Origin: Lepidodermella squamata
Lineage: Eukaryota > Gastrotricha
NCBI GenBank assembly: GCA_047495785.1
Contig: JBLDXI010000009.1
Span: 1,426,001 to 1,490,000 of the forward strand
Length of the DNA: 64,000 nt
Reading direction: 5' to 3'
Positions 27,191 through 38,790 of this stretch are shown here, in pieces (the stretch's first letter is position 1; each line of letters opens with the position of its first letter). Under the pieces are notes generated by a model. That model worked only from the letters and a program-made list of their open reading frames with translations, made no database searches and was not told where the DNA came from. Position numbers and translations under genes: made by a program.

Positions 27191-29080
27191 TCAGCTGTCG
27201 AAAAAAGCTCTATTAATAATATCTAAAATAGACGTATAAACAGGACAGGACCGATCGGCGGGTTTGCACGTCGACATGTGATCGACTTTCATCGGCATCT
27301 GCCGCCCACAGCCGGCTCCGAACGCCGAATGCTCCGGCACAACAACAGCCGCGAGAGGCCGCAGTCCGAGCAGGTAAGTCGGCTCGCTTTCACTCACGCT
27401 GAATACTTGGTAATCGAATTTAGCCGTCAACTCAATGAAAGCGCGGCGCAGTTGTAGCAAATGCGGCGAATCCGTTCGAATCTCCTCGAGCTCGGACGAC
27501 ACAAGGCCGAGAATATTGGCGTATTTAGCCGGTTGGTCCGCAATCGGTGAGCCCACGTGGGGTGTGCTCAGGAAAACTACAGCCTTCGTATTTTCCGCAA
27601 ACTTATCGTTTTGAAGTAACATCGATTTAACGAAAATTCCTGATTAAAAAATCCAGCTTAAAAATTTGAATTAAATATTTTTTTTATAAAACACACCTCC
27701 GAATGAATGAGTAATCCAAACAATGGCATTATCGCCCAAACCCGACATTTCCAGATCGAGCATGAGATGGCGGGCCCTGAAAGCTAGCGGCTCGGCACAG
27801 TGGCTCAATCCAGGAAGCACTGAGTGGTACTGCACGCCAAAAAAGCGCGTTTTCCCGATCAGTCTCGAGTCGACGTCATATGGAAGCCAATCAGCTGGCC
27901 AACAGGCGCCAGGGCTAGCGTGCGTATCGCCGAGTTGGCGCCACGTAAAAATCGCACCGCCTTGAATGCCATGCACGAAAACCACGTCCAGCTTACGAGA
28001 AGGCTTATCATCGTCATCCTCGTTATGATAGACATTTCGCCAAACAGGGTAATACAACCCAACAGAGCTTTTCAGTTTCGGAGCGAAGAACGGGTCCAAA
28101 TTTTTGAGAGCACGAATCGCTTCGTAAGAAACTGATCGATTCATCGCAGAGTCTAGCGCCCAATTTTGTAAAATGGATAAAAAGCCGCGTTCGAAAATTG
28201 ATTGACGCTGCCGTTTCGAAAACTCGGCATTCGTGAATGAAGCAAGATTAGCGAAGATCGCTGAAATTAACCGCCGCGGCGAGTCGGAAATTTCGACAGA
28301 ACTGTCCAGCCGAAGCACTTTTTCAATCAAGTCGAACAAGCCGAGATGCTCGCAAATAGAATTAGCTAGTTCGTGGTCGTTTAAACGGCAAGCGTTTTCG
28401 AGGCCCTTCAAAATGGGCGTGAGAAAAAGCTCCAGTTTTTGAGCGACAATATTTTTGGTCCGATTTTCATTCGTCATCTGGTTCGCTTCTTCAATCGCAA
28501 AGGGCGAGAAGTCCCGTTTTGGCTTGAGGAAATTCAAACTGCTTTTAACTTGGTCATTAATCGCTCGAACTTCATTAAGGGTGTTTTTGATGAAAATCAA
28601 CGAACAAGGGTCGAGCCGCACCTCGGCAGAGCTGGATAAACGATTCAAGCCTTCAACAAAAGCTGCTTCAACTTCACCGAATTCGACATCTAGCGCTAGT
28701 CTGACCGTTGGGAAGAGCAAGCTATTATTTAGCCGGTGGCCATATGACGCCAGGGCAAACGCGCAATCGGGGGACATGGCTCGCCCGGCGAAAATTCGTC
28801 GTTTAGCACTCCAGGTTTTCCAATAAGTAGCAATGAGCCGAACAGCTCTGCTCCGAATTTTGTCGGGCTTATCATTATTATTAGCCAGGCGGACGAGTAA
28901 CTCGAGTTGAGAAGACGGGCGTTGAAAGACGTGGTTCCAAACATCGATAGGACTGACATAGATCAAGTCGTCATCTTTCGGCTTTTTAGCAGGTAAGTAA
29001 TACTGATTGCGCTGAATCGCAACAGATCCGACTCCGAGACCGGTTAACAGACTCACGAGAGCAAAGGATGGCTTTCTCAT
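27191..29080 (-). CDS. SERAC1: SERAC1-like phosphatidylglycerol-remodelling lipase
   Basis: Exons 27697-29080 and 27191-27639 give 610 residues (human about 654). The order is an N-terminal hydrophobic segment, helical repeats, then an alpha/beta-hydrolase domain. Motifs: VVFVHGIQGG, a nucleophile elbow THSFGG formed across the 57-nt intron, LSTPHVGSP, and the terminal VDHMSTCKP with the catalytic histidine. SERAC1 acts at mitochondria-ER contacts in phosphatidylglycerol and cholesterol handling. The elbow begins with Thr where GHSxGG is usual. The start is the first ATG in frame (29080). Confidence 0.88.
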
Positions 29081-29177
29081 GGGTCTCACTCAATTTTAAA
29101 GACGGCATGCTAGCCACCCTAAATATTATAAAAAACGCAGAATTATTAACGTTACTAACAAGAGTATTAATTCAAAT

Positions 29178-30687
29178 TCATTGATGACCAGAAATAGCAA
29201 GACGACGCTCGCTGTCTATATTGCAACGCAATTCTTCATCACATTGAGACAACATATTTTCAACTTCAGAAACTATTTGCGATTTCGGTGGGTAAGCTAT
29301 CGATAAAATTGAGTGCGCCTCCTGCAAATTGCGGAGAGCCCCACCTTCAAGATCGCTGCCTAAAAACAACATAATCTTTCCGATTTTCGCCAATAAAAGG
29401 CCAAGCAACGGGTAGTTTTTTGGTAAGTGTTCGCGGTAGCCTTCCAAGGCCAAATTCGCGTAATCAAGAGCCGCAGACCATTGAGCAAGTGAAATGCAGG
29501 CTTCAGTCGCACAATCAGCCAAAATAGTCACGAATACGTTAGTTTTGTGCAACACGGGTTTGACGCGATCGAGACATGACTTAGCCATGGAAAGCACTTC
29601 TTCAGAAGTATCACTCATTTTCTCCTGGACATCCAATTTCCGAGTTTTAAGTTGTTCAATCGTAAATTGAGCATCGTTCAGGGCGTTTTCAATTTTCAGC
29701 TCGTAATCCGGGCCGAAGTCAGCAGATTTGCATTCAACGCAAGCGTAACCGTTTTCGATTTTCAGACACGCTGAGCCACAATGGGAACAACAGCCAGCGT
29801 TCATTTTAGCATCACCGTTCGATGACTTGTCACAAACCGGGCAATCGCACGTGAAATAGTACTGAGTTCGCAGTTGAGATTGACGTTCTTCCCTTGTTTG
29901 CAGCAGATCTACGTAATTTATCGTCAATTTCTCCTGATCAGTGTCAACAGCGCTCAGCGAGCGAAGCAACAAACGAGTTCCAGCAAAAACAGGCGCGCAA
30001 TTCGGTCGACAACTATGGTCGAGAGCAGACGGCGAGAGATAAATGCCAGTGCCTAATATCGTCATTTCGTCATCGACTATTTTGATGCCATTAATGCAAA
30101 TTATTCCAAATAAAGTCAGCAATAAAGAAGTATCAGGCATTCGAAATTCCACTCCTGTTGAAACTAAAGCATCGACTAGCCGCTTGATTGTAACCCTATG
30201 TAAAAACGACAAAATTTAAGACGCCCACTTTTGCAATGAACAAATTTACTCACATAATATGAGCGAATTGTTCAGATCTCGCCAGATCAATGCGTACGTC
30301 ATCTTTATGAGAACAAAGGTCGAAAGGCGACGTTTTCCATCCCGGATCTTTTTCGTCAATCGAAAGAAGAGATCGATCTAGGTACATTTCCAGCAAATAG
30401 AACAGCAGCCGCACTGTTTCGGTTGGAACCCAATCTTGGGGAGACGATGAAGATTTCGCCAGAGCTTTAATAGCTGCGCATTCGTTGCGGTGAAGCGGCC
30501 AGAGCTTCTGCTGGCAGTCCTTGCCGCAAAAATAAACAACTTTGCATGCGGAACACCGGCTTAACGAACTGCTGCTCGAAGAAGGCAGTTGGAAACAAGC
30601 GTCACATCGCCTTCCTCGGAAATGATTCGCAAGAATACTGCAAATCGGGGCGACATCTAATATTGTTGTTCCAGCTGAATATTTCAT
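29178..30687 (-). CDS. SMYD-family SET/MYND lysine methyltransferase (SMYD3-like)
   Basis: Exons 30254-30687 and 29178-30195 give 483 residues. A MYND zinc finger occupies residues 28-70 with all eight ligands (C28, C31, C45, C48, C54, C58, H66, C70). It splits the SET domain, as in all SMYDs. The SET core has GTGIYLSPSALDHSCRPN near 193-210 (usual NHSC is DHSC here), INYVDLLQTREER, and post-SET cysteines in FTCDCPVC. The C-terminal helical region matches SMYD3 architecture. Probably a cytoplasmic/nuclear protein lysine methyltransferase; target unknown. Same strand as SERAC1, 97 bp from its start codon. Confidence 0.88.
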
Positions 30688-30763
30688 TATAAAACAAACC
30701 TAATAATAAATTGAATATCATTAATTTATTTCAACATAAAAAAGTTGCAATATAAATGATTAT

Positions 30764-32298
30764 TTATTCGAAAAAATCTTCAGCCCTCTTAGCCGCCGAT
30801 GAAGGCTTTGACAAGGAAGAAGAAGGCAAGGGCGATGACCTGACGGGGGTGCCTTTGTCCTGCGCTTTTCTCACCAATGAGGGGGTAGACGGTGTCTTCG
30901 GTGAACGCGCGATGGGAGACGGCGTGTATGAGCTTGAAAAGCCAGATCTAACCGATTGGCCTGTTGCGATGCGGTTTACGAATAGTTTTTGAGCTGCAGG
31001 TGACATAGAGGCGATGCGCTGGCTAGGACTTGCATAACGGCGAACCGAATCAGCTGCTGTTTTCAAAGCGGTTTGCTTCTTATCCCGATTGTGCCTGGCA
31101 GCTCGCTCAGCCAAATCAATAGCTATTAGCTCTCGTTCTGGCACGTCTGGAATTTTGAAAGCAGGCGCTGATAAGGGAGTGGCTGACGGATCCACCATCA
31201 CAGGGGTGCTGTCTAATTGACCCCACGTCATGAAAGGAGATTCGCCCATAGCTCCGGGGGCAGGCGATGGGGTTGCAACAAATTTGTATCCGCCAACATT
31301 AGGAGTGTTACCCGATGTTACCTCTCTTCCGTCGACGCCTATTCTGCCCTCGAGTTTATTGCGGAATAGGGAACTACTGGTAGATGGCCTGTTAACGCCA
31401 ATAGTCGTTGATACTTTAAATCTAGTGTTTTCATACACTACAGCTCGAGGTTTACGCGCAGCTTCTTCGAGTTTTTCCTTCTCCGATAGCGGAATACCCT
31501 CAGGGATGAACATTACAGAATTTTGAGCTTTATGGTTCCATGTCACAAGATCTCGATTCGCTTGATTATCGTCTAAAGCAGCAACTTGTCCTGCAGCGTC
31601 CGGAAGCGCCAATAGCTTTTCGGTTTTCTGTCACGTTATCATAAATTACAGCTGAGCTATGTGGTATTTTGGATGTAACTAACCTGCTTCTCCACCAGCG
31701 AGGAATGGTACAGCCACGGTTTTCTGATACGTTTTTGCTTTTCTGCATCATCCATTAAATGGACAAGAGCGGCATCGTCTTCACTGGTGAAGTTTGATAA
31801 ATATTGGTCCAAATGCAAATCTTCAGATGAACGCTCTGCGAAAATGTCATCCAATATGTCTCAAATTGAAGTGAGAAGAAAACAAACTTTTCGGAGGTTC
31901 CGGATTGCTCAAAGCTAAATCATCGCTTTCGAGTGGACGTTTCCCAGAACTCGAAGATGGCTCAGGTGTTTCAAACGATAGCGGTGTTGTGCCTATTATA
32001 AAATATTATCAAATGAGAAGGTGTAATGATCTAAATACTAACCATATTTCAGTCGTTTGGATGAGTCATCCTGCATCTTCATTTGAATTAACCGCAACTT
32101 TGCCACGTCATTGCGTTCGAGTGCTTCATAATATTCCTTCTGTGTTTTCAGTGTTTCCAAATCAGGATAGAAATCTCTTTCGATAATTTTTTCCAGGTCC
32201 TGAAATCAAAATTAGGAGGCGTAAGAGAAAGTAATCCAAGATCCTCGAATTCTCACCTGAACAAACTTGGTTTCACTGAGTGTCTTTCTCGAATCCAT
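30764..32298 (-). CDS. ESS2: ESS2 (DGCR14) splicing factor homologue
   Basis: Five exons (32257-32298, 32043-32199, 31939-31992, 31684-31859, 30764-31627) give about 430 residues (human 476). Family blocks in order: IIERDFYPDLE plus QKEYYEA; the FTSEDDAAL block; WNHKAQNSVMFIPEG; VGGYKFVATPSPAPG; SPFMTWGQLDSTP; SPAAQKLF; SYTPSP. ESS2 is a nuclear component of the spliceosome C complex. The donor of the third exon is uncertain: 31939 gives a 79-nt intron, while an alternative at the AAAAgtttgt site would be only 28 nt. Lies 76 bp downstream of the SMYD start. Confidence 0.88.
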
Positions 32299-33499
32299 CT
32301 ATTCATAATCCTATAATTGAATATAAACAAAATCAGTATGCGTGTCATTAAGCTCAATTGCAGACATGGGAATAACAGAGGATGGCGTAATTGCCAGGAC
32401 CCTTTGAAAATCAGTCATTCAATAAATAAGCTTTTGAAATTAACAAAAACGTGATTGAAATCCCTGAAGATTCGAAAAGCTCGACGATCTGACGATGCTC
32501 AAAATATCATTCAAAACGAATTCCCTTTGATCTTTGAGACTGGGAACATGTGCAATTCTTGTTAATTTTGCACAGTCAGGTAGTAGCGCGACCAACGTAA
32601 TACATTTCTCTGGAGAAGAAAATGTGGTCAACCGTATTTTCAAGCAGGAGTAATTTTGACTTCCCATGGGGTTTTACCCATTTTGTTGTCATTGATGAAC
32701 AAATTAGCTTTGATCAGGATTGGTCTCCAATTACCAAGACTGATACTTCTCCGACAAGGTCACCACACCGTGACTTGCTCGGCAAGGTTTGTGCACCGGA
32801 GTGGACTTATTCCTCAACGCGAACACCACCACTCTTCTCCGCCTGTCATCTGATGCGATTACACACAAATCGGCATAATGTCAAAAGAGCCATTTCGTCC
32901 ATCCATTTCGACTAGACTACATCAATTATATATTTTTTAGGCAAGAAGGAAGCTTTAAAGGTGAATCGAGCTCTTGCTGCTTGGTACCATCAGCTACTAA
33001 AGCTTCACCCCAGCCAAAAGTTCATTTCGAGATCGAAAAATCATTCATTACGCGGGTTATTCACAACTTTTCATCACATAAAATTACGAATTAATTGTTT
33101 TATGTTATAATCTAATTAAGAATTTATAAATCGTTAAACTGATTACTGGAAATGAAAAAATTGGCAATCAGCCGCGTGGTCTCGTCTAGTCCCAGAGCAC
33201 GTGCTCAAAGCGGCAGACGGAGCCGGCAGGGCATTCGAGTACACGTTAACCCCGAAGTGGCCACCGTTCTGCCTTACATTGTCAAAACGAAAGTAAATCG
33301 CAAGCTACACTTTCGAGGTTTGGAATATTTTTTGCGCAGATTATTGCTTTCAAATACTGCTTTGTGGCTCGACTGTTTGCCACCTTGCTCCATCTACATA
33401 CACTATCACATCGTTCCTCGTATCGCTTAGTTCTGAATTCTATTCCTTGATTGAAATTATCTCATCATTAAACATAGAAATGTTTCAGTTAAAGTATAA
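32299..33499. other. Intergenic, divergent ESS2/AKAP1 promoter
   Basis: No family-like ORF; small ORFs at 32622-32915 and 33152-33430 look like chance. A TTTCAG at 33483-33488 just before the AKAP1 ATG suggests a 5'-UTR intron. Confidence 0.5.
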
Positions 33500-35404
33500 A
33501 TGCCTTTAGAGAGATCGCATGTAATCGTTATATGCTCAGTCAGTCCTTTTATTGTTGGCTTGGCTGCTTATTATTGGTATCGTTCCCGAAGGTTATCTGT
33601 CCCTAACAAAGAAAGTGCGGATTCGACTGCAGCGTCAAAGGTTGATTCAAGTCCTTCGATATCCACCAAACAGGCCGTTTCAAATTTATCAAATACATCG
33701 GAGAAGTCAAACGACATCGAAATGACTCGCCAGAAGCGTGATAAAAATCAAAGTTCCGCCACTGACTTGGCACCTGCTGCCTCCCAAAATCAGCCAGTTG
33801 CTGCAGTTTCATCCAAGGCCGTGGATTGCCAAACAGCCCTTTTACAAAACCGAACAATCGATAGCATCGATGTGAATGAAAATCATATTACCGCTCCGGT
33901 AAAATCATCGGAAGATCTCTCGAATGAAACTCGTGTTCAAGAAGAACATACTATTGATGAAGAGGTTAACGTTGCTCAGTCAGATCATACTAATTCTGAA
34001 CCTGGCTCTTTGGGAGTTCGAGTTGAATCGAATTTTAGTGATACTCATACTGAGGTTTGCGGATTATTTACTGTTCTTAATTATTGTTTATTATTGTCGT
34101 TTCTGTAGGCTGACAGTGGTCTCGGTGGCAATGCTGATAGCATCGTTTTCAAATTTGATTTCCCCAGTGATCTTGTCGGTTTATTAATCGGCAACCATGG
34201 TCGTAATGTAAAAATGCTTCAAGAAAAGTCAGGCGCTCGTGTTAGAATTGAGAGATCCACTTTCTCTTCTCAGTATCAAGTATGCGTCGTCGAAGGTAGG
34301 TTACAAATGACAAGAAAATGTCTCTTATTAACCATATATAAACAGGTGCTTCACACTGTGTCGATGTTGCTTTGGAGTTGATCAGAGATCGCTTCCCACA
34401 CCTTGATCTTAGCCAACTGACGAGCGAACCGAATGCCGCTGCAGAGCTAGCATCTGCTCCAGTTCCGATTCCTCAGGTAATCTCGCATTTTATTTAACGA
34501 CCCAAGCTAATATATCTCTACATTTATAGCTACGGATTCCTCAACATACCTTTTCCGATGTTTGTATTTCTACCATCGTTTCCGCCAATAACTTGTATCT
34601 GCAACAACCCACCCATCCGTACTTTCGCGAACTCGAACTACTCACTCAACAAATGAACGCCGTTTATTCTGATTTTGGTGCCCCTCACCTACCAGAACAA
34701 ATACCCGGTAAGTAGTTCATGAGCAAGAACAATACCTATCATTAGCGCGGAAATAAGCTCTTGCTTCTCGCACACTTCTAATATGGTCAAGCGTTTTAAC
34801 GTACCTTGACCAAGCATTGTGTGCCATATTATTTTCCAAATCACTTTGTGCACTTGGCCGAGTCGTTTATACTTCAGATGTCTTGTGCGCCATTAAGTTT
34901 GGTTACATTTTTTCTTGTTTATTTTCAGTTGGAGTAATTTGCGCAGCACCGTGGATTGATCAAATTGCGTACTGCCGCGCACTCATCCTTTCGGTGAATG
35001 AAAGCACTGGCATTTGTCAAGTACGCTACGTTGATCACGGCAGCACTGTTGAACTTCCTATCTGCAGCTTGCGGCAGATCCGGTATGACTCCCGTTTTAA
35101 TGAGATTATCAATTGATTAAAGTTATCGTTTTGTAGATCTGATTTTCTAAGGTTACCATTCCAAGCGACGGAATGTTATCTTTCTAACGTCACTCCCCTC
35201 GACGGGCAAGACTCATTTTCACCTGAGGCTGCTGCGTTAGTTCAGAAGCTCACAGAAGGCTATGTCCTACTATGTTGGGTTCACGGCTTTGCTCAAGATG
35301 GCAAGCCGATGGTTGAACTGTACCTCCGTCACGGCGCACAAAAAGTATCTGTCAACAAACTGTTGGTTGAAAACGGTTTCGCGAAATGGACGGATAGCGT
35401 TTGA
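33500..35404 (+). CDS. AKAP1: AKAP1-like mitochondrial RNA-binding anchor (TM, KH, Tudor)
   Basis: Six exons (33500-34054, 34109-34295, 34346-34476, 34530-34707, 34929-35082, 35137-35404) give 490 residues. An N-terminal transmembrane/targeting segment (about 8-27) followed by basic residues fits the outer mitochondrial membrane. A low-complexity region comes next, then one KH domain with the GxxG loop GNHG (213-216), then one Tudor domain (about 350-420) with YVDHG and the AKAP1-like LRQIRSDFLRLPFQ. A single KH distinguishes it from TDRKH/Papi, which has two. Expected role: localising mRNAs or signalling proteins at mitochondria. Intron 4 is 221 nt, unusually long for this window. I see no clear PKA-binding helix. 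Confidence 0.85.
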
Positions 35405-38400
35405 CAGCGAATGATTCCATATGTATAAACACATAACATGAAATGACATTTAATTAAATGTAACTGCAAGCAAATTTAACAATTCTATTATTTTCTTGGA
35501 CATATATTGAAACGCGTATAGAATGCAAATAACCAATTTGATTGAAATATTGCAACGGCACTCGCAATACTATCTGGCGTCTTTTCTTGCTTTCCCCTCT
35601 CCTTCATTCTTCTTGCTCTTCCTCTCTAGTTTTATGCAGCAACTGTCTTTCGACTACGAATGGCTGCTCACGCGTCTTTTTCTTGTTGTTGTTGTTGTTG
35701 TTGACTCGTCGGGGATCGAATATTAGTTCAAAGCTCAAGGGTTCTCTTATCACAGGTGTGTGTACAGCTATTATTCATTGAAAATAAAGTGATGGAAAAT
35801 CTTGAAACAGGTTTTGCATGCGGCCTCAGCTACCAATTTCGCCGGACTCAAATAAAGATGATGCATTGTGAATATAACCAGACGTATTATATTTCCGTAT
35901 AAGACAAAATTGTTAAAAAAACAATGCGCATGTTTAGAAATGCTACTCTGTTAATATGTTATCAGATTTCCGATGCAGCCGCGATTGAAGCGACGGCTAT
36001 GCCGCAGTAGCCTCCATTCGCCATTTCCAACACTTTACCCCGGCATCAATCACAATAAATCAACTCTGTTAGCCTAGTATCTCAACAAACCAACAATTGA
36101 ATCAGTGTACATTGAAAATTGAATGTGTAATCGTTTCTTAGTTCCAGAATCCTGTAAATCGAATGAAAGTGTTACTTGCGAAATTACAAGCTTCATCCTC
36201 GATCACTTATTTCTCATTATCCATCTTCGTTTTGTTTTGTTCTCAATGACGATCCGCTGATTATTTTCAGTTTTTAAAATGGATTTGGGTAGTTTTTGCT
36301 GTTTCTTCCACATATGTTGAACTGATAATGCGTGAAAACTTTTAATGTGGCAAATATAATTTAGAAAGAAGTAAAATCAGGATTAAGACTAATTCGTTGT
36401 GTATTTTCCACCATTTTCCGAATGTCATAATATTATGAGTAACTCGAATTGGGAGTTGATTCTCATATCTATACAGGAAAGACCCATGGTATAGCGGGTT
36501 CCGCCGGGTGCTGTGAAATATTAACGGGTATCGAACAGTAAACCCAACTCAACCTGTAGCATACTCGATCATTCAGCTAAACCGAATTCTTGATCTCTGC
36601 CGCCAACGCAGTTCATCATATTGCTGAATGGAATTTTGTCAAGCCCACCTCCCTTTCTCACCTCATACTTAGCTCTTATCGCGCGAGTCGTCTCTGCAAT
36701 TTAACAATATAATCAGATAAAAATACGTAACATACGACGATCAAAAGAACCGCACGGTGGCATTGGTTTGACGCTTACAATTATGTGCTCGCGCGGGATG
36801 ATGCTTAGTTTTTATTTGAAAACCGGATCAGAATGGTTTAATTTTAAGGGGCCTTAAATAATATAGCTCCGTAGAGTAGTCCATGGAATATGAATATATT
36901 TTTCATTTTTATGAGGTGTCTTGAAACTAGTAGAACATTCAGCGGAAAAACAATCAGCGAAAAAATGAATATTAGTCAACGCCTAACTAAAATGAATCCA
37001 AAGCATTTCTTCCAACATTTTCCTTAAAATTTTACTCGTCCTAATTGCATCTGAATATTAATTAGCAACTCATGAATATTCACATTTTTTTAAATCCAGT
37101 CTGTCCGAGTTACGCTTTCTATTATTATTTCATTCGAACCCAAGTTTCGAGCTAATATTAGTTCACGCGCGTGCTTTTAAGTTACAGCTCTTAACTGTGC
37201 ACAACTTCCTCGTAGAAACGGAAAGTCCAGCTTCGCTAAACTCTCGCTGAAACAGGTTTTTGGTAGCGACACTGCAATGTCTCAATGTTTCAAGTCAGGT
37301 CACGGAACTTCGCGCGAACAAATCTAAAAGCTGACGGATAATTGTTTGGCACACGGATCGATCTGCCGTATAATATTATCATTTTCTGTCAAATAGGACC
37401 CAATAACATGCAGAGTATCATGACATTCGACAAATTTCAGGCAGGTTTAAATGCAATTTAGCCCAGGCTATGCCCCATGCATTTGTAAATATCATACTGG
37501 GTTGCGAAAAATTGTCATCGTATGGGAGGATGACAATCATGGTCAAGGCCCGGCCATCTTTGAATCGTACCATGGCGCACTCATGCACGTGACGGACGCA
37601 AAACTACCCCGATTTTAGCCTGAAAATGTTCCGAATATGATAAAAGAAGTCCGGTCCACCGTAAATCAAAATAGTCATTTTTCGTGTTGAAAAGAAACGA
37701 AAAGCTTTTTATTTTGTCCTTTTTTCCAGATAAAACGAACGAAAATGTACAATTTGGAAGGTAAGAAAAAAGGCGCAGGCACATCACGAAAAGGCGCTTG
37801 TCCGGGACAGTGCGCCACACATAACACCGGACGGGCACATACTGAAATTATCACAAGGAGCGGAATTATCAGACACAGCAGAAGACAGAAGGCTAGTGAT
37901 TAGTGGTAGGACAGCAGAGACGGAAGGTAGAGGACGGGAGAAGAAGGAGTTGAACCTGAGGTGAAATTTTGTAAAAATTAACCAGGTTCTTTGAGATCAG
38001 ATATACTTTAAGAATATGAAAACAATTCATGGTGCTGCCATGGTTTATTTTTCGCATACGACATGCGAATCACAGACCAGGGACCGGACTTTTTTGTGAG
38101 TCCATTGTTATAGCGTTTGAATTATCATCAATTGTTTTGATGCAGAGGTCCACATTAATTGTCAGATATTCGTGTTTCCAAGCTCAGGCAAAAAAACCAG
38201 CCCAGTCATGAGACCGCGGTCCACAAATAGGTGCATTACATGACTCGAAAATACTTCCAGTCCCCGACCAATGAACAGGTGCACATGAATGAGCCAGCGT
38301 TCTTTGTTCACGAGCCACATATCAAAGTTCACGGCCTAATAAAGCTGCCGCTAATAAAACTGAATTTAGGTTATAAATTTTTCAAATAAATGATAATTGT

Positions 38401-38790
38401 TTTCAAAAATGACAATACTTTCTTAATAAATGATATTTTCTACGTAGCAACGTAGTTAGCAACCACACTTCCCCGGTGCGTGTCTAATCGTCTGCATCGA
38501 CAAGTATTTTCGCGCAGGTTACTTGTTGAGATTACCTGCACTGAACTGTAAATAGAAAAATGAGTGCTTATTTTTTAGGATTATTTCTAGCTGAGAATCG
38601 CTGTATCGCCAAGTATCCTGTATTCTAGATTTTACTCTTCTCTGTATTTGGCATTTCATGTGCTTTTGTAATGCTTTGGTGAAAGTTTGAAATATTCCAT
38701 CGAAGCGTGTATTCATGTGTTCGAATATTCTTGGCGACTCCTTGCATTTTTCTGTTATCTAGATTTTCTTCTTAATGATGCGAACAGTGA
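35405..38790. other. 3.4-kb gene-poor interval
   Basis: No exon of a recognisable family on either strand. Contents: a (TTG)7 microsatellite at 35683-35703; a 9-bp hairpin ATTGTCATC/GATGACAAT at 37511-37537; a purine-rich stretch about 37860-37965. It could hold 5'-UTR exons or enhancers of the glycylase gene, or an undetected non-coding RNA. Confidence 0.5.
35683..35703 (+). repeat. (TTG)7 microsatellite
   Basis: Seven uninterrupted TTG units in non-coding sequence. Confidence 0.8.

Noticed and set aside
31861-31938. 28-nt ESS2 intron alternative
   Set aside because: Too short for a normal spliceosomal intron; the 79-nt alternative keeps the same phase.
27191-32298. Possible operon of SERAC1, SMYD and ESS2
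   Set aside because: Spacing is only 76-97 bp on one strand, but no trans-splice leader evidence is visible; tight packing is general in this window.
33152-33430. Basic ORF upstream of AKAP1
   Set aside because: No similarity to a known family and just upstream of a likely 5'-UTR acceptor; probably chance.
35523-35781. Two overlapping hydrophobic ORFs
   Set aside because: Created by the TTG microsatellite and pyrimidine-rich DNA; overlapping frames and no splice or family support.
36480-36560. Possible tRNA or small RNA in GC-rich patch GGGTTCCGCCGGG
   Set aside because: No cloverleaf or snRNA motif could be drawn.
37511-37537. Nine-base hairpin ATTGTCATC/GATGACAAT
   Set aside because: Short and isolated; expected by chance in several kb of AT-rich DNA.
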